NCBI RefSeq assembly: GCF_003863965.1
Contig: NZ_RRCN01000001.1
Location: 6,631,071-6,695,070 of the forward strand
Source of the DNA: Paenibacillus oralis
GTDB taxonomy: Bacteria > Bacillota > Bacilli > Paenibacillales > Paenibacillaceae
Direction of reading: 5' to 3'
DNA: 64,000 nucleotides
The position numbers and the translations under genes were made by a program. Every line of letters starts with the position of its first letter. The stretch's first letter is position 1. This document shows positions 53,866 to 63,760 of this stretch, piece by piece. Under the pieces are notes generated by a model. It searched no databases. It had not been told where the DNA came from and saw nothing but the letters and a program-made list of their open reading frames with translations.

Positions 53866-54303
53866 TTAAAGGTCGAAATTGAAGTCGACCAGCTTCTCGG
53901 CAATCTCGTTAAACGTATCCTCAGACTGCTGGAAGTATTGCTCCCAAATGTCCCGGCTCCAAATCTCAACCCGATTAGATACGCCCAGAACGGCGCAATC
54001 CTTCTCCAGCTTCGCGTACTGCCTTAAATTGCTTGGCAAGTTTACCCTTCCCTGTTTATCCCACTCGCATTCCGTAGCACCGGAGAAAAAAAAGCGGGTA
54101 AACGCACGCGCATCCGACTTCATGAGCGGCAAAGCTTTCAGCTTCTGTTCCAGCACTTCCCATTCCTGCATCGGATAAACGAAAAGACACTGGTCCAAGC
54201 CGCGGGTAACCACAAAAGAGCTTCCGAGGAGATCACGAAACTTAGCCGGGATAATAATCCGGCCTTTGTCGTCAATGCTATGTTGGAATTCCCCCATAAA
54301 CAT
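53866..54303 (-). CDS. mraZ: MraZ, transcriptional regulator of the dcw cluster
   Basis: Double AbrB-like domain protein forming ring oligomers that bind direct repeats in front of its own operon. The 145-residue protein starts [20 protein letters not shown], with the matching second half [20 protein letters not shown]. The ATG at 54303 is set by GGGAGTG eight bases upstream; the next ATG (54297) is too distant. Four 10-bp direct repeats directly upstream are the likely operator. Confidence 0.96.
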   Translation of the reverse strand: MFMGEFQHSIDDKGRIIIPAKFRDLLGSSFVVTRGLDQCLFVYPMQEWEVLEQKLKALPLMKSDARAFTRFFFSGATECEWDKQGRVNLPSNLRQYAKLEKDCAVLGVSNRVEIWSRDIWEQYFQQSEDTFNEIAEKLVDFNFDL

Positions 54304-54320
54304 TGCTGTCTCACTCCCTA

Positions 54321-54360
54321 CCTCTTTCCCCCACTTTACACCACTTTGCTCCACATGTTA
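54321..54360 (-). promoter_or_regulatory. MraZ operator: four 10-bp direct repeats
   Basis: Read on the minus strand, four consecutive 10-mers TAACATGTGG, AGCAAAGTGG, TGTAAAGTGG and GGGAAAGAGG lie in perfect register, the central two sharing AAAGTGG. The repeats are 18-57 bases before the mraZ ATG. Ten-base-spaced GTGG-type boxes are the known MraZ binding signature in other bacteria, so autoregulation of the dcw cluster is inferred. The remaining sequence up to the ahcY terminator (54361-54583) should contain the promoter; no gene is seen in it. Confidence 0.75.
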
Positions 54361-54583
54361 AGTACCTATTCTGCATTCAGCGGAAAAATCCTGCTTGTGG
54401 GCGGAAATTTTTTAACAAGGGGGGAGACTGGTGTACAGCGTAACAGTGAAAAATTCGGGCTATCGATCGCAATTGTTATAAAGAGAACTAGTCTAGCTGA
54501 GAAAGTTACCTGAGCGTATAGGGAGATAGTTTGGACAAGGAAAGATACGTGAGCTTATGGTGAGGCGCACAGAGGTGAATAAA

Positions 54584-54626
54584 CAAAAAAGCGAGCAGCC
54601 GGGAGTATCATACTCCGGCTGCTCGC
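54584..54626 (-). terminator. Intrinsic terminator of ahcY
   Basis: On the minus strand GCGAGCAGCCGGAGTATGAT and its complementary arm ATACTCCCGGCTGCTCGC form a long stem with one mismatch, followed by six T residues. It isolates ahcY from the mraZ operator region. Confidence 0.92.
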
Positions 54627-54663
54627 CAAAATGACAGGCCCTGGCCACGCCTCGGCCGGCCGA

Positions 54664-55932
54664 TTAATGCTCCTGCCAGCTGTCGAGATAGGCGCGCTGC
54701 TCGGCGGAAAGCGTGTCGATGCCTACGCCGAGGCTTTCCAGCTTGAAGCGGGCTACTTGCTCATCGAGTTCATACGGCACGTTAACGACCGTGCTGCCGA
54801 TTTCCTTATAGCGGTCATTGACATACTTCAGCGACAACGCCTGAAGCGCAAACGTCATGTCCATGATTTCGGCCGGATGTCCGTCGCCAGCCGCGAGGTT
54901 GACGAGACGGCCTTCGGCAAGGATATACACTTTCCGTCCGTCCTTCAATTGATATTCCTCGATATTGCGGCGTACGGTCCGCACCGAGACGGAACGCTCC
55001 TGCAGTTCGGGTTTGTTCACCTCTACGTCGAAATGGCCGGCATTCGACAAAATCGCCCCGTCTTTCATCACATCGTAATGCTCGCCGCGAATGACGTCCC
55101 GGTTGCCGGTTACCGTCACGAAGAAATCGCCGAGTTTGGCGGCTTCCAGCATCGGCATTACGCGGAACCCGTCCATGTAGGCTTCAACAGCTTTGATCGC
55201 ATCGACTTCGGTGACGATAACGTTTGCGCCAAGCCCCTTGGCCCGCATCGCCACGCCTTTGCCGCACCAGCCGTAGCCGACGACGACGACGGTTTTGCCC
55301 GCGACGACCAAATTCGTCGTGCGGTTGATACCGTCCCACACCGATTGTCCGGTGCCGTAGCGGTTGTCGAACAAATATTTGCAGTATGCATCGTTTACCG
55401 CGACCATCGGGAATTTAAGTTTTCCTTCCTTATCCATCGCTTTCAGGCGCAAAATGCCGGTCGTCGTTTCCTCGGCGCCGCCACGGACATTTCCCAGCAG
55501 GTCCGGCCGTTCGGAATGCAGGATCGTCACCAAATCGCCGCCGTCGTCGATGATCAGATCGGGTTTCGTTTCCAACGCCTTGATCAAGAGAGCTTTGTAC
55601 TCCGCCGGTTCCGGGTTGTATTTGGCAAATACCGTAACCCCGTCTTCCACGAGCGCCGCGCAGACATCATCCTGGGTCGACAGCGGATTGCTTCCGGTGA
55701 TCGTCACTTCGGCTCCGCCGGCTTGCACCACTTTCGCCAAATAAGCGGTTTTCGCTTCAAGGTGGAGCGAGATCGTCACTTTCAATCCTCTAAACGGCTG
55801 TTCCGCTTCAAACTGTTTGCGGATCCGGTTCAGCACCGGCATGTGGGCCTCCACCCAATCGATTTTGAGATGCCCCTCCGGCGCAAGCTTCAAGTCCGTA
55901 ATAATGCTGTTTTGAATCGCTGCTGAACTCAT
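54664..55932 (-). CDS. ahcY: Adenosylhomocysteinase
   Basis: NAD-dependent enzyme that hydrolyses S-adenosylhomocysteine to adenosine and homocysteine in the methyl cycle. With the start at 55932 (GAGGAGG upstream) it has 422 residues. Visible features are the catalytic region TGSNPLSTQDDVCAAL, DDGGDLVTILH and AVNDAYCKYLFDNRYGTGQS, the NAD-binding VVVVGYGWCGKGVAMRAKGL and SNAGHFDVEV. B. subtilis uses the Pfs/LuxS route instead, so a one-step route here is a metabolic difference. It follows bshC by 16 bases. Confidence 0.95.
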   Translation of the reverse strand: MSSAAIQNSIITDLKLAPEGHLKIDWVEAHMPVLNRIRKQFEAEQPFRGLKVTISLHLEAKTAYLAKVVQAGGAEVTITGSNPLSTQDDVCAALVEDGVTVFAKYNPEPAEYKALLIKALETKPDLIIDDGGDLVTILHSERPDLLGNVRGGAEETTTGILRLKAMDKEGKLKFPMVAVNDAYCKYLFDNRYGTGQSVWDGINRTTNLVVAGKTVVVVGYGWCGKGVAMRAKGLGANVIVTEVDAIKAVEAYMDGFRVMPMLEAAKLGDFFVTVTGNRDVIRGEHYDVMKDGAILSNAGHFDVEVNKPELQERSVSVRTVRRNIEEYQLKDGRKVYILAEGRLVNLAAGDGHPAEIMDMTFALQALSLKYVNDRYKEIGSTVVNVPYELDEQVARFKLESLGVGIDTLSAEQRAYLDSWQEH

Positions 55933-55948
55933 TTTTGATCTGCCTCCT

Positions 55949-57613
55949 CTATAAATAAATAATTCGGTGCGTACCCGTGATGTCATAAGGAATATCCATC
56001 AATACGTCAATCCATTCCGCGCCAAACCGGTTCATATAATAAAATATGTTGTAAACCCGTTCCTGCGGCTTCCGCAGAGGAATCAGCGATAACTCAATCC
56101 GCTCGAAATGGCGCAATCCCGCTTCATTGCTTTTTTCCAGGGCATCCTTTGCCTTGCCGCGCAAATAGTCGATCTGATCGTAAATTTTATCGCGATTGGC
56201 AGTCCCTAATTTCAGCAGCCCGTTTTGGATAGCGGCGAGCTGTTCGATCAGCGGATCGTACATTTCGCCAAAAGCCGACTTGATTTCGTCGAAACGGGCA
56301 TCGATATGAAGCGCGTCCTGATTTGCCAGCCACGCTTCGCGTTTTTGCCGCAGTACCTCAAGGTCTTTGACGTCGTTCCAGCTAAGGCCGTATTTTTCCA
56401 TATGCTTCTGCAACGTGCCCTCCACCACGGTAAAAGACTCCCGCGCCAGCAGCAGCGGCATTTGCAAGCCCAGCTTGCCGAACGCTTTGCGGGTTAACGC
56501 CCAGTAGGAGATTTCCCCCGGACCCAGCACGGCGCCGAGAACCGGCAAAATACTGTCCTGCATTAGCGGCCGGGTCAACACATTGTTGCTGAAACGCTCC
56601 GGATGCTCGCGAAGCTCGGCCAACAGTTCATCCCGGGTGAAGGAAACCTTCCCTTTCCGGTCGGCGAAGCCGCCTTCCCGCTTGAACAACAGCAGCCGCT
56701 CCTGCTCATGTATGTAAAACAGATTGGCTCCGCTTTCGCTTACTTCGGCTTGCGGTTCGTATCCTAGCCCGGCCAAATCGCGCAAACTTTCGAAGTAAGC
56801 CGACTCCAGCTCGTCGTTTTGCCGGATGATTGCTTCAAATACCGGGGTCTCCAGCTTACGGAGCTCGCGATCCGCGGAATCCAGCAGCACAAGGCCGAAT
56901 TTGCCGAACCAGGCACCCATCAGCTTGGCGAAACATTCGGACAGACTCGCCGATTCCGCAGCGGAACGTCTGAACAACTCCATCAAGCCGGACTTAAACT
57001 CGCTGCCCGGAAGCAGTTGCTCCAGCTCATCCGCCGCCTGCTCCCATTCCTCCCTTTGGACCTGGCTAAAGCTGACCGGCAGGCGGTTATCCGCATCGCG
57101 CAAGATGCGAATACGCTTGACCTGCAGATCCGGAGATAAAAAGTAGGAATGATTCACTTCATCCCAATCGTGATCCTCCCCGGCAATCCAAAACACCGGC
57201 ACGACCGGCCGATTCAGTTTGGCGGCGGCGGTTTTGGCCGCTTTAATAATCGTGATCGCCTTATAAATCACCAGCAGCGGCCCGGTAAACAAGCCGCTTT
57301 GCTGCCCGCCGGCGATGACCGCGGTCCCCGGTTGCGCTAGCCTGCTGAGCGCCTGCTCCACAGCGGCATCCGGATTATGCAGACGATTGTATTCGCGCAG
57401 CCGGCTTACCAAGGCGGTCCGGTTTATCCGGCGATGCTCCGTTTCATCCAGCCATTTGAGCCGTCTGTGCCAGCTTTCATCCAACGCCGGATCATATTCG
57501 TAAAGAGCGGCGACCGCTCCAAAACGATGCGCATATGCTTCCGCAAGCGGCCCGGCGGGCGCCAGAAGATCTTCTACTATATTCATCAGGTTACCTGCCT
57601 CCTGTTCTTCCAT
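55949..57613 (-). CDS. bshC: Bacillithiol biosynthesis cysteine-adding enzyme
   Basis: Adds cysteine to glucosaminyl-malate, the last step of bacillithiol synthesis. The 554-residue product (start MEEQEAGNLMNIVEDLLAPA, AAGGAAGG upstream) shows IAGGQQSGLFTGPLLVIYKA, VVPVFWIAGEDHDWDEVNHS and a long coiled-coil arm near 430-520 (EVLRQKREAWLANQDALHID). A later ATG at 57586 also has AGGAGG but wider spacing; an earlier one lies in the opp terminator. BshC lies just upstream of the mraZ-rsmH cluster in many Bacillales, as here. Confidence 0.95.
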   Translation of the reverse strand: MEEQEAGNLMNIVEDLLAPAGPLAEAYAHRFGAVAALYEYDPALDESWHRRLKWLDETEHRRINRTALVSRLREYNRLHNPDAAVEQALSRLAQPGTAVIAGGQQSGLFTGPLLVIYKAITIIKAAKTAAAKLNRPVVPVFWIAGEDHDWDEVNHSYFLSPDLQVKRIRILRDADNRLPVSFSQVQREEWEQAADELEQLLPGSEFKSGLMELFRRSAAESASLSECFAKLMGAWFGKFGLVLLDSADRELRKLETPVFEAIIRQNDELESAYFESLRDLAGLGYEPQAEVSESGANLFYIHEQERLLLFKREGGFADRKGKVSFTRDELLAELREHPERFSNNVLTRPLMQDSILPVLGAVLGPGEISYWALTRKAFGKLGLQMPLLLARESFTVVEGTLQKHMEKYGLSWNDVKDLEVLRQKREAWLANQDALHIDARFDEIKSAFGEMYDPLIEQLAAIQNGLLKLGTANRDKIYDQIDYLRGKAKDALEKSNEAGLRHFERIELSLIPLRKPQERVYNIFYYMNRFGAEWIDVLMDIPYDITGTHRIIYL

Positions 57614-57715
57614 GCAAACCTTCCTTGATTGTACCGGATACTCTGCGTACCCGTCAAAGATAACCTTACTTTTGTTAAATTTCTCACTTTCCGTAAGCCT
57701 GAAACGGCATAAACG

Positions 57716-57758
57716 GCAAAAAACTCCCGCTGCCGGTTTAACCGTGCAGCCGGAGTTT
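57716..57758 (-). terminator. Intrinsic terminator of the opp operon
   Basis: On the minus strand AAACTCCGGCTGC and GCAGCGGGAGTTT pair with one mismatch around an ACGGTTAAACCG inner stem, and a T-run follows. It lies just after the oppF stop. Confidence 0.88.
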
Positions 57759-57771
57759 ACCACAAAACAGC

Positions 57772-58716
57772 TTAGCCTTTTTTCGGCATCGCCACAAAAT
57801 GACCTTTGGACACTTCAACCAGCTCCGAATTGTCCAGATCGAACAATCCGCCGTCGGTATTGCCGTCCTTGGAAGTAATCGGGCCGTTCCCCGTATCCTC
57901 CAAGTGAATCCGCTTCTTGTTCGCTTCGATCTCCGGGTCCGGAATCGGAATCGCGGACAGCAGCGTCTTCGTATACGGGTGCTGCGGGTTGGCGTAAAGC
58001 TCTTCGCTTTCCGCGAGCTCAACGATCCGGCCCAGATACATGACGGCTACGCGATCGCTGATATGTTTAACCATCGACAAATCGTGGGCGATGAACAAAT
58101 ACGTTAAACCGAGGCGGTCCTGCAGTTCTTTAAGCAGGTTGACCACCTGCGCTTGAATGGACACGTCGAGCGCCGAAATCGGTTCGTCGCAGATGATGAA
58201 CTTCGGATTTACCGCCAGCGCCCGGGCAATTCCGATCCGCTGCCGTTGTCCGCCGGAAAATTCGTGCGGATAACGCGTCGCATGATCGGGATTCAAGCCG
58301 ACCATATCAAGCAGCTCTTCCACGCGTTTTTTGCGCTCCGCCCGCGATCCGGCCATGCCGTGGATGTCCAGTGCTTCGCCGATGATATCCGTAACCGTAA
58401 ACCGCGGATTCAACGAGGCGTACGGATCTTGGAAGATCATCTGCATATCGCGGCGCATCGCCTTCATTTTCCGCGGATGAAGTTTCGTAATATCGGTTCC
58501 GTTAAAACGAATGCTGCCGGCGGTTGGCTCGTACAAGCGAAGGATCGTGCGTCCCGCGGTCGATTTCCCGCAGCCCGACTCGCCAACGAGGCCTAGCGTT
58601 TCGCCTTCGGCAATCGAGAAGCTGATGTCGTTAACGGCTTTCAGCACATTGCCGCCGCCGACGTTAAAATATTTCTTGAGCCCTTCGACTTCGATCAACG
58701 TTTTCCCAATACTCAT
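57772..58716 (-). CDS. oppF: Oligopeptide ABC transporter ATPase OppF
   Basis: ATP-binding subunit of the peptide importer, 314 residues from the ATG at 58716, which overlaps the oppD stop (ATGA) and follows GGAGGGA. Walker A is [15 protein letters not shown], the ABC signature [15 protein letters not shown] and Walker [15 protein letters not shown]. The C-terminal oligopeptide extension lacks the CxxxC cluster of OppD-type subunits and ends FVAMPKKG. Confidence 0.95.
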   Translation of the reverse strand: MSIGKTLIEVEGLKKYFNVGGGNVLKAVNDISFSIAEGETLGLVGESGCGKSTAGRTILRLYEPTAGSIRFNGTDITKLHPRKMKAMRRDMQMIFQDPYASLNPRFTVTDIIGEALDIHGMAGSRAERKKRVEELLDMVGLNPDHATRYPHEFSGGQRQRIGIARALAVNPKFIICDEPISALDVSIQAQVVNLLKELQDRLGLTYLFIAHDLSMVKHISDRVAVMYLGRIVELAESEELYANPQHPYTKTLLSAIPIPDPEIEANKKRIHLEDTGNGPITSKDGNTDGGLFDLDNSELVEVSKGHFVAMPKKG

Positions 58717-59711
58717 GACGACTGTCCCTCCCTGGCCATCGGATGAAGATCCCAGCAACGGGCCGTATGCGTATCGCTGAATACGGTCGCTCCCGGATCG
58801 ATGCGTTCGCAAATCTTCATCGCATGCTCGCAGCGTGCCGCAAATGGACAGCCAACCGGCGGTTTAATCAAATCGGGCGGAGTGCCGATAATAGGAATAA
58901 GGGGCTCCCCTTTCTTTTGATCCAACCGCGGCATCGAGCGCAGCAAGCCTTTCGTGTAAGGATGCTGCGGGTTTTTAAAGATTTCCCACTTCGTTCCGGT
59001 TTCTACAACTTCCCCGGCATACATGACGATGACGCGATCGCACATGCCGGCAACGACACCAAGGTCGTGGGTAATCAAAATGATGGAAGTGCCGAGATGC
59101 TCCTGCATCTCTTTCATGACGTCCATGATTTGTGCCTGAATCGTAACGTCAAGCGCTGTCGTCGGTTCGTCCGCGATCAGCAGCGCCGGACGGCATGCAA
59201 GAGCAATAGCGATCATGACGCGCTGCCGCATGCCCCCGGAAAATTCGTGAGGGTATTGGTTAAAGCGGGCTTCCGCATTTTTAATGCCGACTAGCTTCAG
59301 CATTTCAATGGCACGCTCTTTCGCTTCGCCCGCTGACATTTTCTGATGTTTGATTAACACTTCGGTAATCTGTCGGCCTACTTTAATGGTAGGATTCAAA
59401 GAGGTCATCGGGTCCTGAAAAATCATGCCGATATCTTTACCGCGAATGGCTTCCATTTGTTTATTGCTTTTGGTCAACAGGTTTTCGCCTTGAAAAATAA
59501 TTTCACCTTGCTTAATGATTGACGGAGGGGACGGAATCAGACGCATGATCGTTTGGGCCGTTACGCTTTTACCGCTGCCGGATTCACCGACAATCGCGAC
59601 CGTTTCCCCTTTCCCCACTTCGAAGTTCATGCCGCGAACAGCTTTGACTTCTCCGCCTCTGACTTGAAAGGACACATGCAAATCTTTGATTTGTAGAATC
59701 GGCTCCATCAT
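58713..59711 (-). CDS. oppD: Oligopeptide ABC transporter ATPase OppD
   Basis: Second nucleotide-binding subunit, 332 residues. Walker A is [15 protein letters not shown], the signature [15 protein letters not shown] and Walker [15 protein letters not shown]. The C-terminal Cys region ([20 protein letters not shown]), typical of Opp/Dpp ATPases and thought to hold an iron-sulphur cluster, is present. AGGAGGTG precedes two adjacent ATGs (59711 and 59708). It pairs with OppF on the OppBC permease. Confidence 0.95.
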   Translation of the reverse strand: MMEPILQIKDLHVSFQVRGGEVKAVRGMNFEVGKGETVAIVGESGSGKSVTAQTIMRLIPSPPSIIKQGEIIFQGENLLTKSNKQMEAIRGKDIGMIFQDPMTSLNPTIKVGRQITEVLIKHQKMSAGEAKERAIEMLKLVGIKNAEARFNQYPHEFSGGMRQRVMIAIALACRPALLIADEPTTALDVTIQAQIMDVMKEMQEHLGTSIILITHDLGVVAGMCDRVIVMYAGEVVETGTKWEIFKNPQHPYTKGLLRSMPRLDQKKGEPLIPIIGTPPDLIKPPVGCPFAARCEHAMKICERIDPGATVFSDTHTARCWDLHPMAREGQSS

Positions 59712-59719
59712 TCCACCTC

Positions 59720-60682
59720 CTATTTCTTCAGTTTAGGATCCAGCGCGTCGCGAAGGCCGTCGCCGAAAATGTTAAACGCCAGCATGATCAAGCTGATCAA
59801 TATGGCCGGGAACAACATGCGCCACGGATAGTACAGCCATCCTGTCAAAGCATCGTTAATCATGGAACCAAGCGATGCGATCGGAGCCTGCACACCAAGA
59901 CCAAGGAAGCTTAAGAACGCTTCGGCAAAAATCGCTTTTGGTACGGACAACGTCACCGTGACGATGATCGGTCCAACCGCATTTGGCAGCAGATGGCGGA
60001 ACAGTAAACGCCCCGAGCCTGCGCCCATCGAACGGGATGCCAGCACGAACTCGCGGTTTTTGAGCTGCATAATCTCGCCGCGGACAATCCACGACATGTT
60101 GATCCAGCCCGTGATCGTTAAAGCCAATATGATCGTTCCCAGGCTTGGCTCGAGCACGACCAGCAGCAAAATCGTCACCAGCAGGTACGGAATAGCGTAC
60201 AAAATCTCGGAAAACTTATTCATAATTTCATCAACGCGGCCGCCAAAGTATCCCATGATACCGCCATAAATAACACCGATCAACAAGTCGATGCATGCGG
60301 CAGCCAAACCTACAATCAGAGAAATTCGCGCGCCCATCCAAGTACGGACGAACATATCGCGACCGAGGTCGTCGGTCCCAAACCAGTGCTGAGCGGACGG
60401 TCCCTTGTTGGTGCTCATCAGATCATTGGAATAATAGTTTAAACCATTGATTTTTTCGACGATCCATGGGGCGACGATAGCGGCAAGTGAGATGATAACA
60501 AGGACGACAAGCGCCGTCATAGCCATCTTGTTGCTGCACAAACGATACCAGGCATCCCGCCATGCGGAAATACTCTCGCGCTGAATGACCTCGGCTTCTT
60601 TCTCGTCCGTTCCGATTTTCCGAAAATCCTCGGGGGTCAGATCCGCCGGAGCCGGCATCACTTTTACGGAATTCGCATCCAT
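59720..60682 (-). CDS. oppC: Oligopeptide ABC transporter permease OppC
   Basis: Inner membrane permease of 320 residues with a cytoplasmic N-terminal helix carrying SISAWRDAWYRLCSNKMAM and six transmembrane segments. The binding-protein-dependent loop is LASRSMGAGSGRLLFRHLLP. GGAGGG precedes the ATG, three bases after the oppB stop. Confidence 0.95.
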   Translation of the reverse strand: MDANSVKVMPAPADLTPEDFRKIGTDEKEAEVIQRESISAWRDAWYRLCSNKMAMTALVVLVIISLAAIVAPWIVEKINGLNYYSNDLMSTNKGPSAQHWFGTDDLGRDMFVRTWMGARISLIVGLAAACIDLLIGVIYGGIMGYFGGRVDEIMNKFSEILYAIPYLLVTILLLVVLEPSLGTIILALTITGWINMSWIVRGEIMQLKNREFVLASRSMGAGSGRLLFRHLLPNAVGPIIVTVTLSVPKAIFAEAFLSFLGLGVQAPIASLGSMINDALTGWLYYPWRMLFPAILISLIMLAFNIFGDGLRDALDPKLKK

Positions 60683-60685
60683 CCT

Positions 60686-61618
60686 TTAGCCCTCCTTCCT
60701 TCCGCTTAGCTTGATTCGCGGATCTACGAATACGTAAGCGATATCCGTTATAAAACGCGCCGACATCAGCAATACCCCGTAAAAGATCGTAATCCCCATA
60801 ATCAGCGGATAGTCACGGACGCTGATCGCCTGCACGAACTGTTTGCCGATCCCGCCAATCCCAAAGATTTGCTCGATTACGACCGAGCCGGTAACGATGT
60901 CGGCCGTCATTGGCCCAAGATAAGTAATGACCGGCATAATTCCGTTGCGGATAACGTGGCGGAACAAAATCGCCATCCAGCCCAAACCTTTCGCTTTGGC
61001 CGTCTTGATATAGTCGGCATGCAATACTTCCAGCATGCTTGAACGCGTCAGACGGGCGATAAAAGCGATCGGCTGCGCGGTTAACGCCGCTACAGGAAGC
61101 ACGTAATACAGCGGTCCCTTAAAGCCCATCGTCGGAAGCCAGTGCAGCTTGGAGGCAAACACATATTGCAGCAAAGAAGCAACTACAAAGCTCGGCACCG
61201 CGATCCCTAACACCGCCAGCACCATAGCCACATTGTCGATCAATTTGCGATGATACAATGCTGCCAGCATGCCAAGCAGCACCCCGACGATTACGGCAAC
61301 GATAATCGCGACGATCCCCAGCTTCAAGGACGCCGAAAACGTTTGCCCGATGATTTTGGACACATCCTGGTTAATCATCTTCATGGAAATGCCCAAATCT
61401 CCGTGCGCAACATCACTCAAATATTTTAAATACTGCTGATAAACGGGCTTGTCGAGTCCAAGTTGTTCATAAAGGCGCTCCTTAATCGCGGGAGGCACCT
61501 GTTTTTCTGACGTTAGCGGATCACCTGGAATGGCTTTCATCAGAAAAAAGGTGGCCGAGATCAGAATGAATAACGAAACCAACATGTAAAAAAACTTATT
61601 GGCAATATAACGTATCAT
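60686..61618 (-). CDS. oppB: Oligopeptide ABC transporter permease OppB
   Basis: Permease partner of OppC, 310 residues, starting MIRYIANKFFYMLVSLFILI. It has six transmembrane helices and the loop DYIKTAKAKGLGWMAILFRH. It follows oppA after a 206-bp gap holding a strong hairpin, so it is likely expressed below oppA level. Confidence 0.95.
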   Translation of the reverse strand: MIRYIANKFFYMLVSLFILISATFFLMKAIPGDPLTSEKQVPPAIKERLYEQLGLDKPVYQQYLKYLSDVAHGDLGISMKMINQDVSKIIGQTFSASLKLGIVAIIVAVIVGVLLGMLAALYHRKLIDNVAMVLAVLGIAVPSFVVASLLQYVFASKLHWLPTMGFKGPLYYVLPVAALTAQPIAFIARLTRSSMLEVLHADYIKTAKAKGLGWMAILFRHVIRNGIMPVITYLGPMTADIVTGSVVIEQIFGIGGIGKQFVQAISVRDYPLIMGITIFYGVLLMSARFITDIAYVFVDPRIKLSGRKEG

Positions 61619-61735
61619 GCCCGTTCACACCTCCTTCTTGTATATTTCGACACATATCGATTCTAGGTGAAAAGAACTAGTTTGTCTATTCCATATATTT
61701 GTATAAGTACGAAATACTTGGGAGAAAACCGCACA

Positions 61736-61779
61736 TAAAAAATCGGGATATATATGAAGTAGCCCACATATATATCCCG
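61736..61779 (-). terminator. Terminator/attenuator between oppA and oppB
   Basis: Arms CGGGATATATATG and CATATATATCCCG are perfect over 13 bp around a 10-base loop, followed on the minus strand by ATTTTTTATG. It starts about 45 bases after the oppA stop. Partial termination or 3'-end protection would give the usual excess of binding protein over membrane subunits. Confidence 0.88.
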
Positions 61780-61824
61780 AAGTTGCTATTCGCTTCGTTC
61801 TTGCATGGGCCTGCCCTTTACGGA

Positions 61825-63528
61825 TTAATGTTCGAGCAGGTACGCGCGGGTATAGTCAACAGCACCGCTAAAGTCAAGGAATACACCCTTCAGGTATGGC
61901 TTCTCGGCCGCAACGTTCGTGTAGTAGTAAAGCGGCATCACGACCATGTTGTCTTGAATGAAGATTTTTTCGGCTTTTGCGAAGGCTTCATCGCGTTTAG
62001 CCATATCTTCGGTAGCTTTCGCTTCGGCAATCAGCTTGTCGTATTCCTCGTTGGAGAAACCGGTGTCGTTGTTGCCGCCGTCAGTTACCCACATATCCAA
62101 AAACGTCATCGGATCGTTGTAGTCGGCGGTCCAGCCGGCACGAGCCACTTGGTAATTCAGGTTTTGGCGATTTTCGACAAATACGGCCCATTCTTGGTTT
62201 TGTGTCTTCACGTCAACGCCAAGATTTTTCTTCCACATGTCGGCTATAGCCAGCGCTACTTTCTTATGCGCATCGCTGGAGTTGTAGATCAACGTGATTT
62301 CCGGAAGTTTCGTATAACCTTTTTCCTTCATGCCTTGCTCAAGCAGTTTTTTCGCTTCTTCCACATTTTCCGTGAAATAGTCGTCTTTGTGCTCGTTGCG
62401 GTATTCGTCGTTTACGCCTTTGATGCCCGGAGGAACGTAACCGAACGCCGGAAGCTGTCCGCCAAGGGTTACGTTATCGACGATCGCTTGACGGTCGATA
62501 GACATAGCAAAGGCTTTACGGATATTCACGTTATCGAACGGCTCGGCCGTTACGTTAAATTCGTAGTAATAGGTACTTGCGATACCTTTGATTTCCAGTT
62601 CGTCTTTCAGCTGGTCTCTCAGAATCGGGATTTGGTCGGTTGGAATTTCACCGTTCGGATGGCCGGCGCGATCCAACTCACCGTTTTGGTAACCAGCCAA
62701 TTCCGTTGAGCTGCTGTTCACCAAAGTCATGTTGATTTTGTTCAGCTTGATGTTGTCTTTATCCCAGTAGTTTTCGTTTTTCGTAACTTCGATCGTTGAG
62801 CCTTTCACCCAATTGGTCAGCGTGAACGGGCCGTTTACGATCATTTTGCTTTGGTCAACCGCCCATTTCGGGTCATCCTTGACGGATGGGTGAACCGGAT
62901 AATAAGTGTAGAAAGAGGTCAGGCCTACAAAATAAGGCGTAGGAGCTACCAGATCAACTTGCAGTGTATAATCATCCACCGCTTTCACGCCAACTTGGCT
63001 GAAATCGGTAATTTTTCCTTCATTATATTCTTGAGCGTTTTTCAAATAATACAATTGGTAAGCATAAGGAGCCGCCGGTTGTGTTTCCGGGCTCAGCACG
63101 CGCTCCCACGCAAACACGAAATCATTTGCCGTTACAGGATCGCCATTGCTCCATTTTGCATCTTTACGAAGGTGGAACGTGTATTGAGTGCCATCATCAT
63201 TTGGTTCCCATTTTTCGGCTACACCCGGAACGGATTGACCGGATCCATCCTGACGCGTAAGACCTTCATACATCGTCTTAAGCACCGTGTTGGACTGGCT
63301 GTCTTGGGCTTGAGCCGGATCGAATGTAGGCGGTTCCGCGCTCAGGTTGATTTTCAGCGTTTGATCCGCGGCTAATTTCTCCTCACCGCTGTCGCCGCTG
63401 TTGGATGCCGTGTTGTTGCCTCCGTTAGCAGCACCGTTGCTGCCGCCGTTTGATCCGCACGCGGAAAGCAAAGTGCCCACGGCGAGAACGAGCGTCAGAA
63501 GCAGGAGTAGACTTTTACTCTTCTTCAT
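61825..63528 (-). CDS. oppA: Oligopeptide-binding lipoprotein OppA
   Basis: Family 5 extracellular peptide-binding protein, 567 residues. The signal peptide MKKSKSLLLLLTLVLAVGTL ends in lipobox LSAC with Cys24 lipidated. An Asn/Gly/Ser-rich linker follows, then the SBP_bac_5 domain with FDPAQAQDSQSNTVLKTMYE, WSNGDPVTANDFVFAWERVL and FNVTAEPFDNVNIRKAFAMS. It probably takes up peptides, including sporulation or quorum peptides in spore formers. GGGGGA lies upstream of the ATG; a sigma-A promoter lies about 40 bases further up. Confidence 0.95.
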   Translation of the reverse strand: MKKSKSLLLLLTLVLAVGTLLSACGSNGGSNGAANGGNNTASNSGDSGEEKLAADQTLKINLSAEPPTFDPAQAQDSQSNTVLKTMYEGLTRQDGSGQSVPGVAEKWEPNDDGTQYTFHLRKDAKWSNGDPVTANDFVFAWERVLSPETQPAAPYAYQLYYLKNAQEYNEGKITDFSQVGVKAVDDYTLQVDLVAPTPYFVGLTSFYTYYPVHPSVKDDPKWAVDQSKMIVNGPFTLTNWVKGSTIEVTKNENYWDKDNIKLNKINMTLVNSSSTELAGYQNGELDRAGHPNGEIPTDQIPILRDQLKDELEIKGIASTYYYEFNVTAEPFDNVNIRKAFAMSIDRQAIVDNVTLGGQLPAFGYVPPGIKGVNDEYRNEHKDDYFTENVEEAKKLLEQGMKEKGYTKLPEITLIYNSSDAHKKVALAIADMWKKNLGVDVKTQNQEWAVFVENRQNLNYQVARAGWTADYNDPMTFLDMWVTDGGNNDTGFSNEEYDKLIAEAKATEDMAKRDEAFAKAEKIFIQDNMVVMPLYYYTNVAAEKPYLKGVFLDFSGAVDYTRAYLLEH

Positions 63529-63570
63529 CTAGCGATATCCCCCTTAAAATATTGTGGTATATGTTTTTAG

Positions 63571-63600
63571 ATTATACAACCAGCGGTCAAAAAAATCCAA
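63571..63600 (-). promoter_or_regulatory. Candidate sigma-A promoter of oppA
   Basis: On the minus strand TTGGAT (63595-63600), an 18-bp spacer and a perfect TATAAT (63571-63576). The -10 ends 42 bases before the oppA ATG. Confidence 0.65.
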
Positions 63601-63760
63601 CATAAATTTTCGGTAATTCCGCGTTTTTCGCCAAAAACGGCCCGCTCATGTAACAAAATCGTCCGTTATCCCATATTGACAATCGCTCTTTCTTAACAAT
63701 TAACCTCGAGTGTCATGATTTTATTCGTCATTTGGAGATTTGTGGTTTGTATAGTATAGT

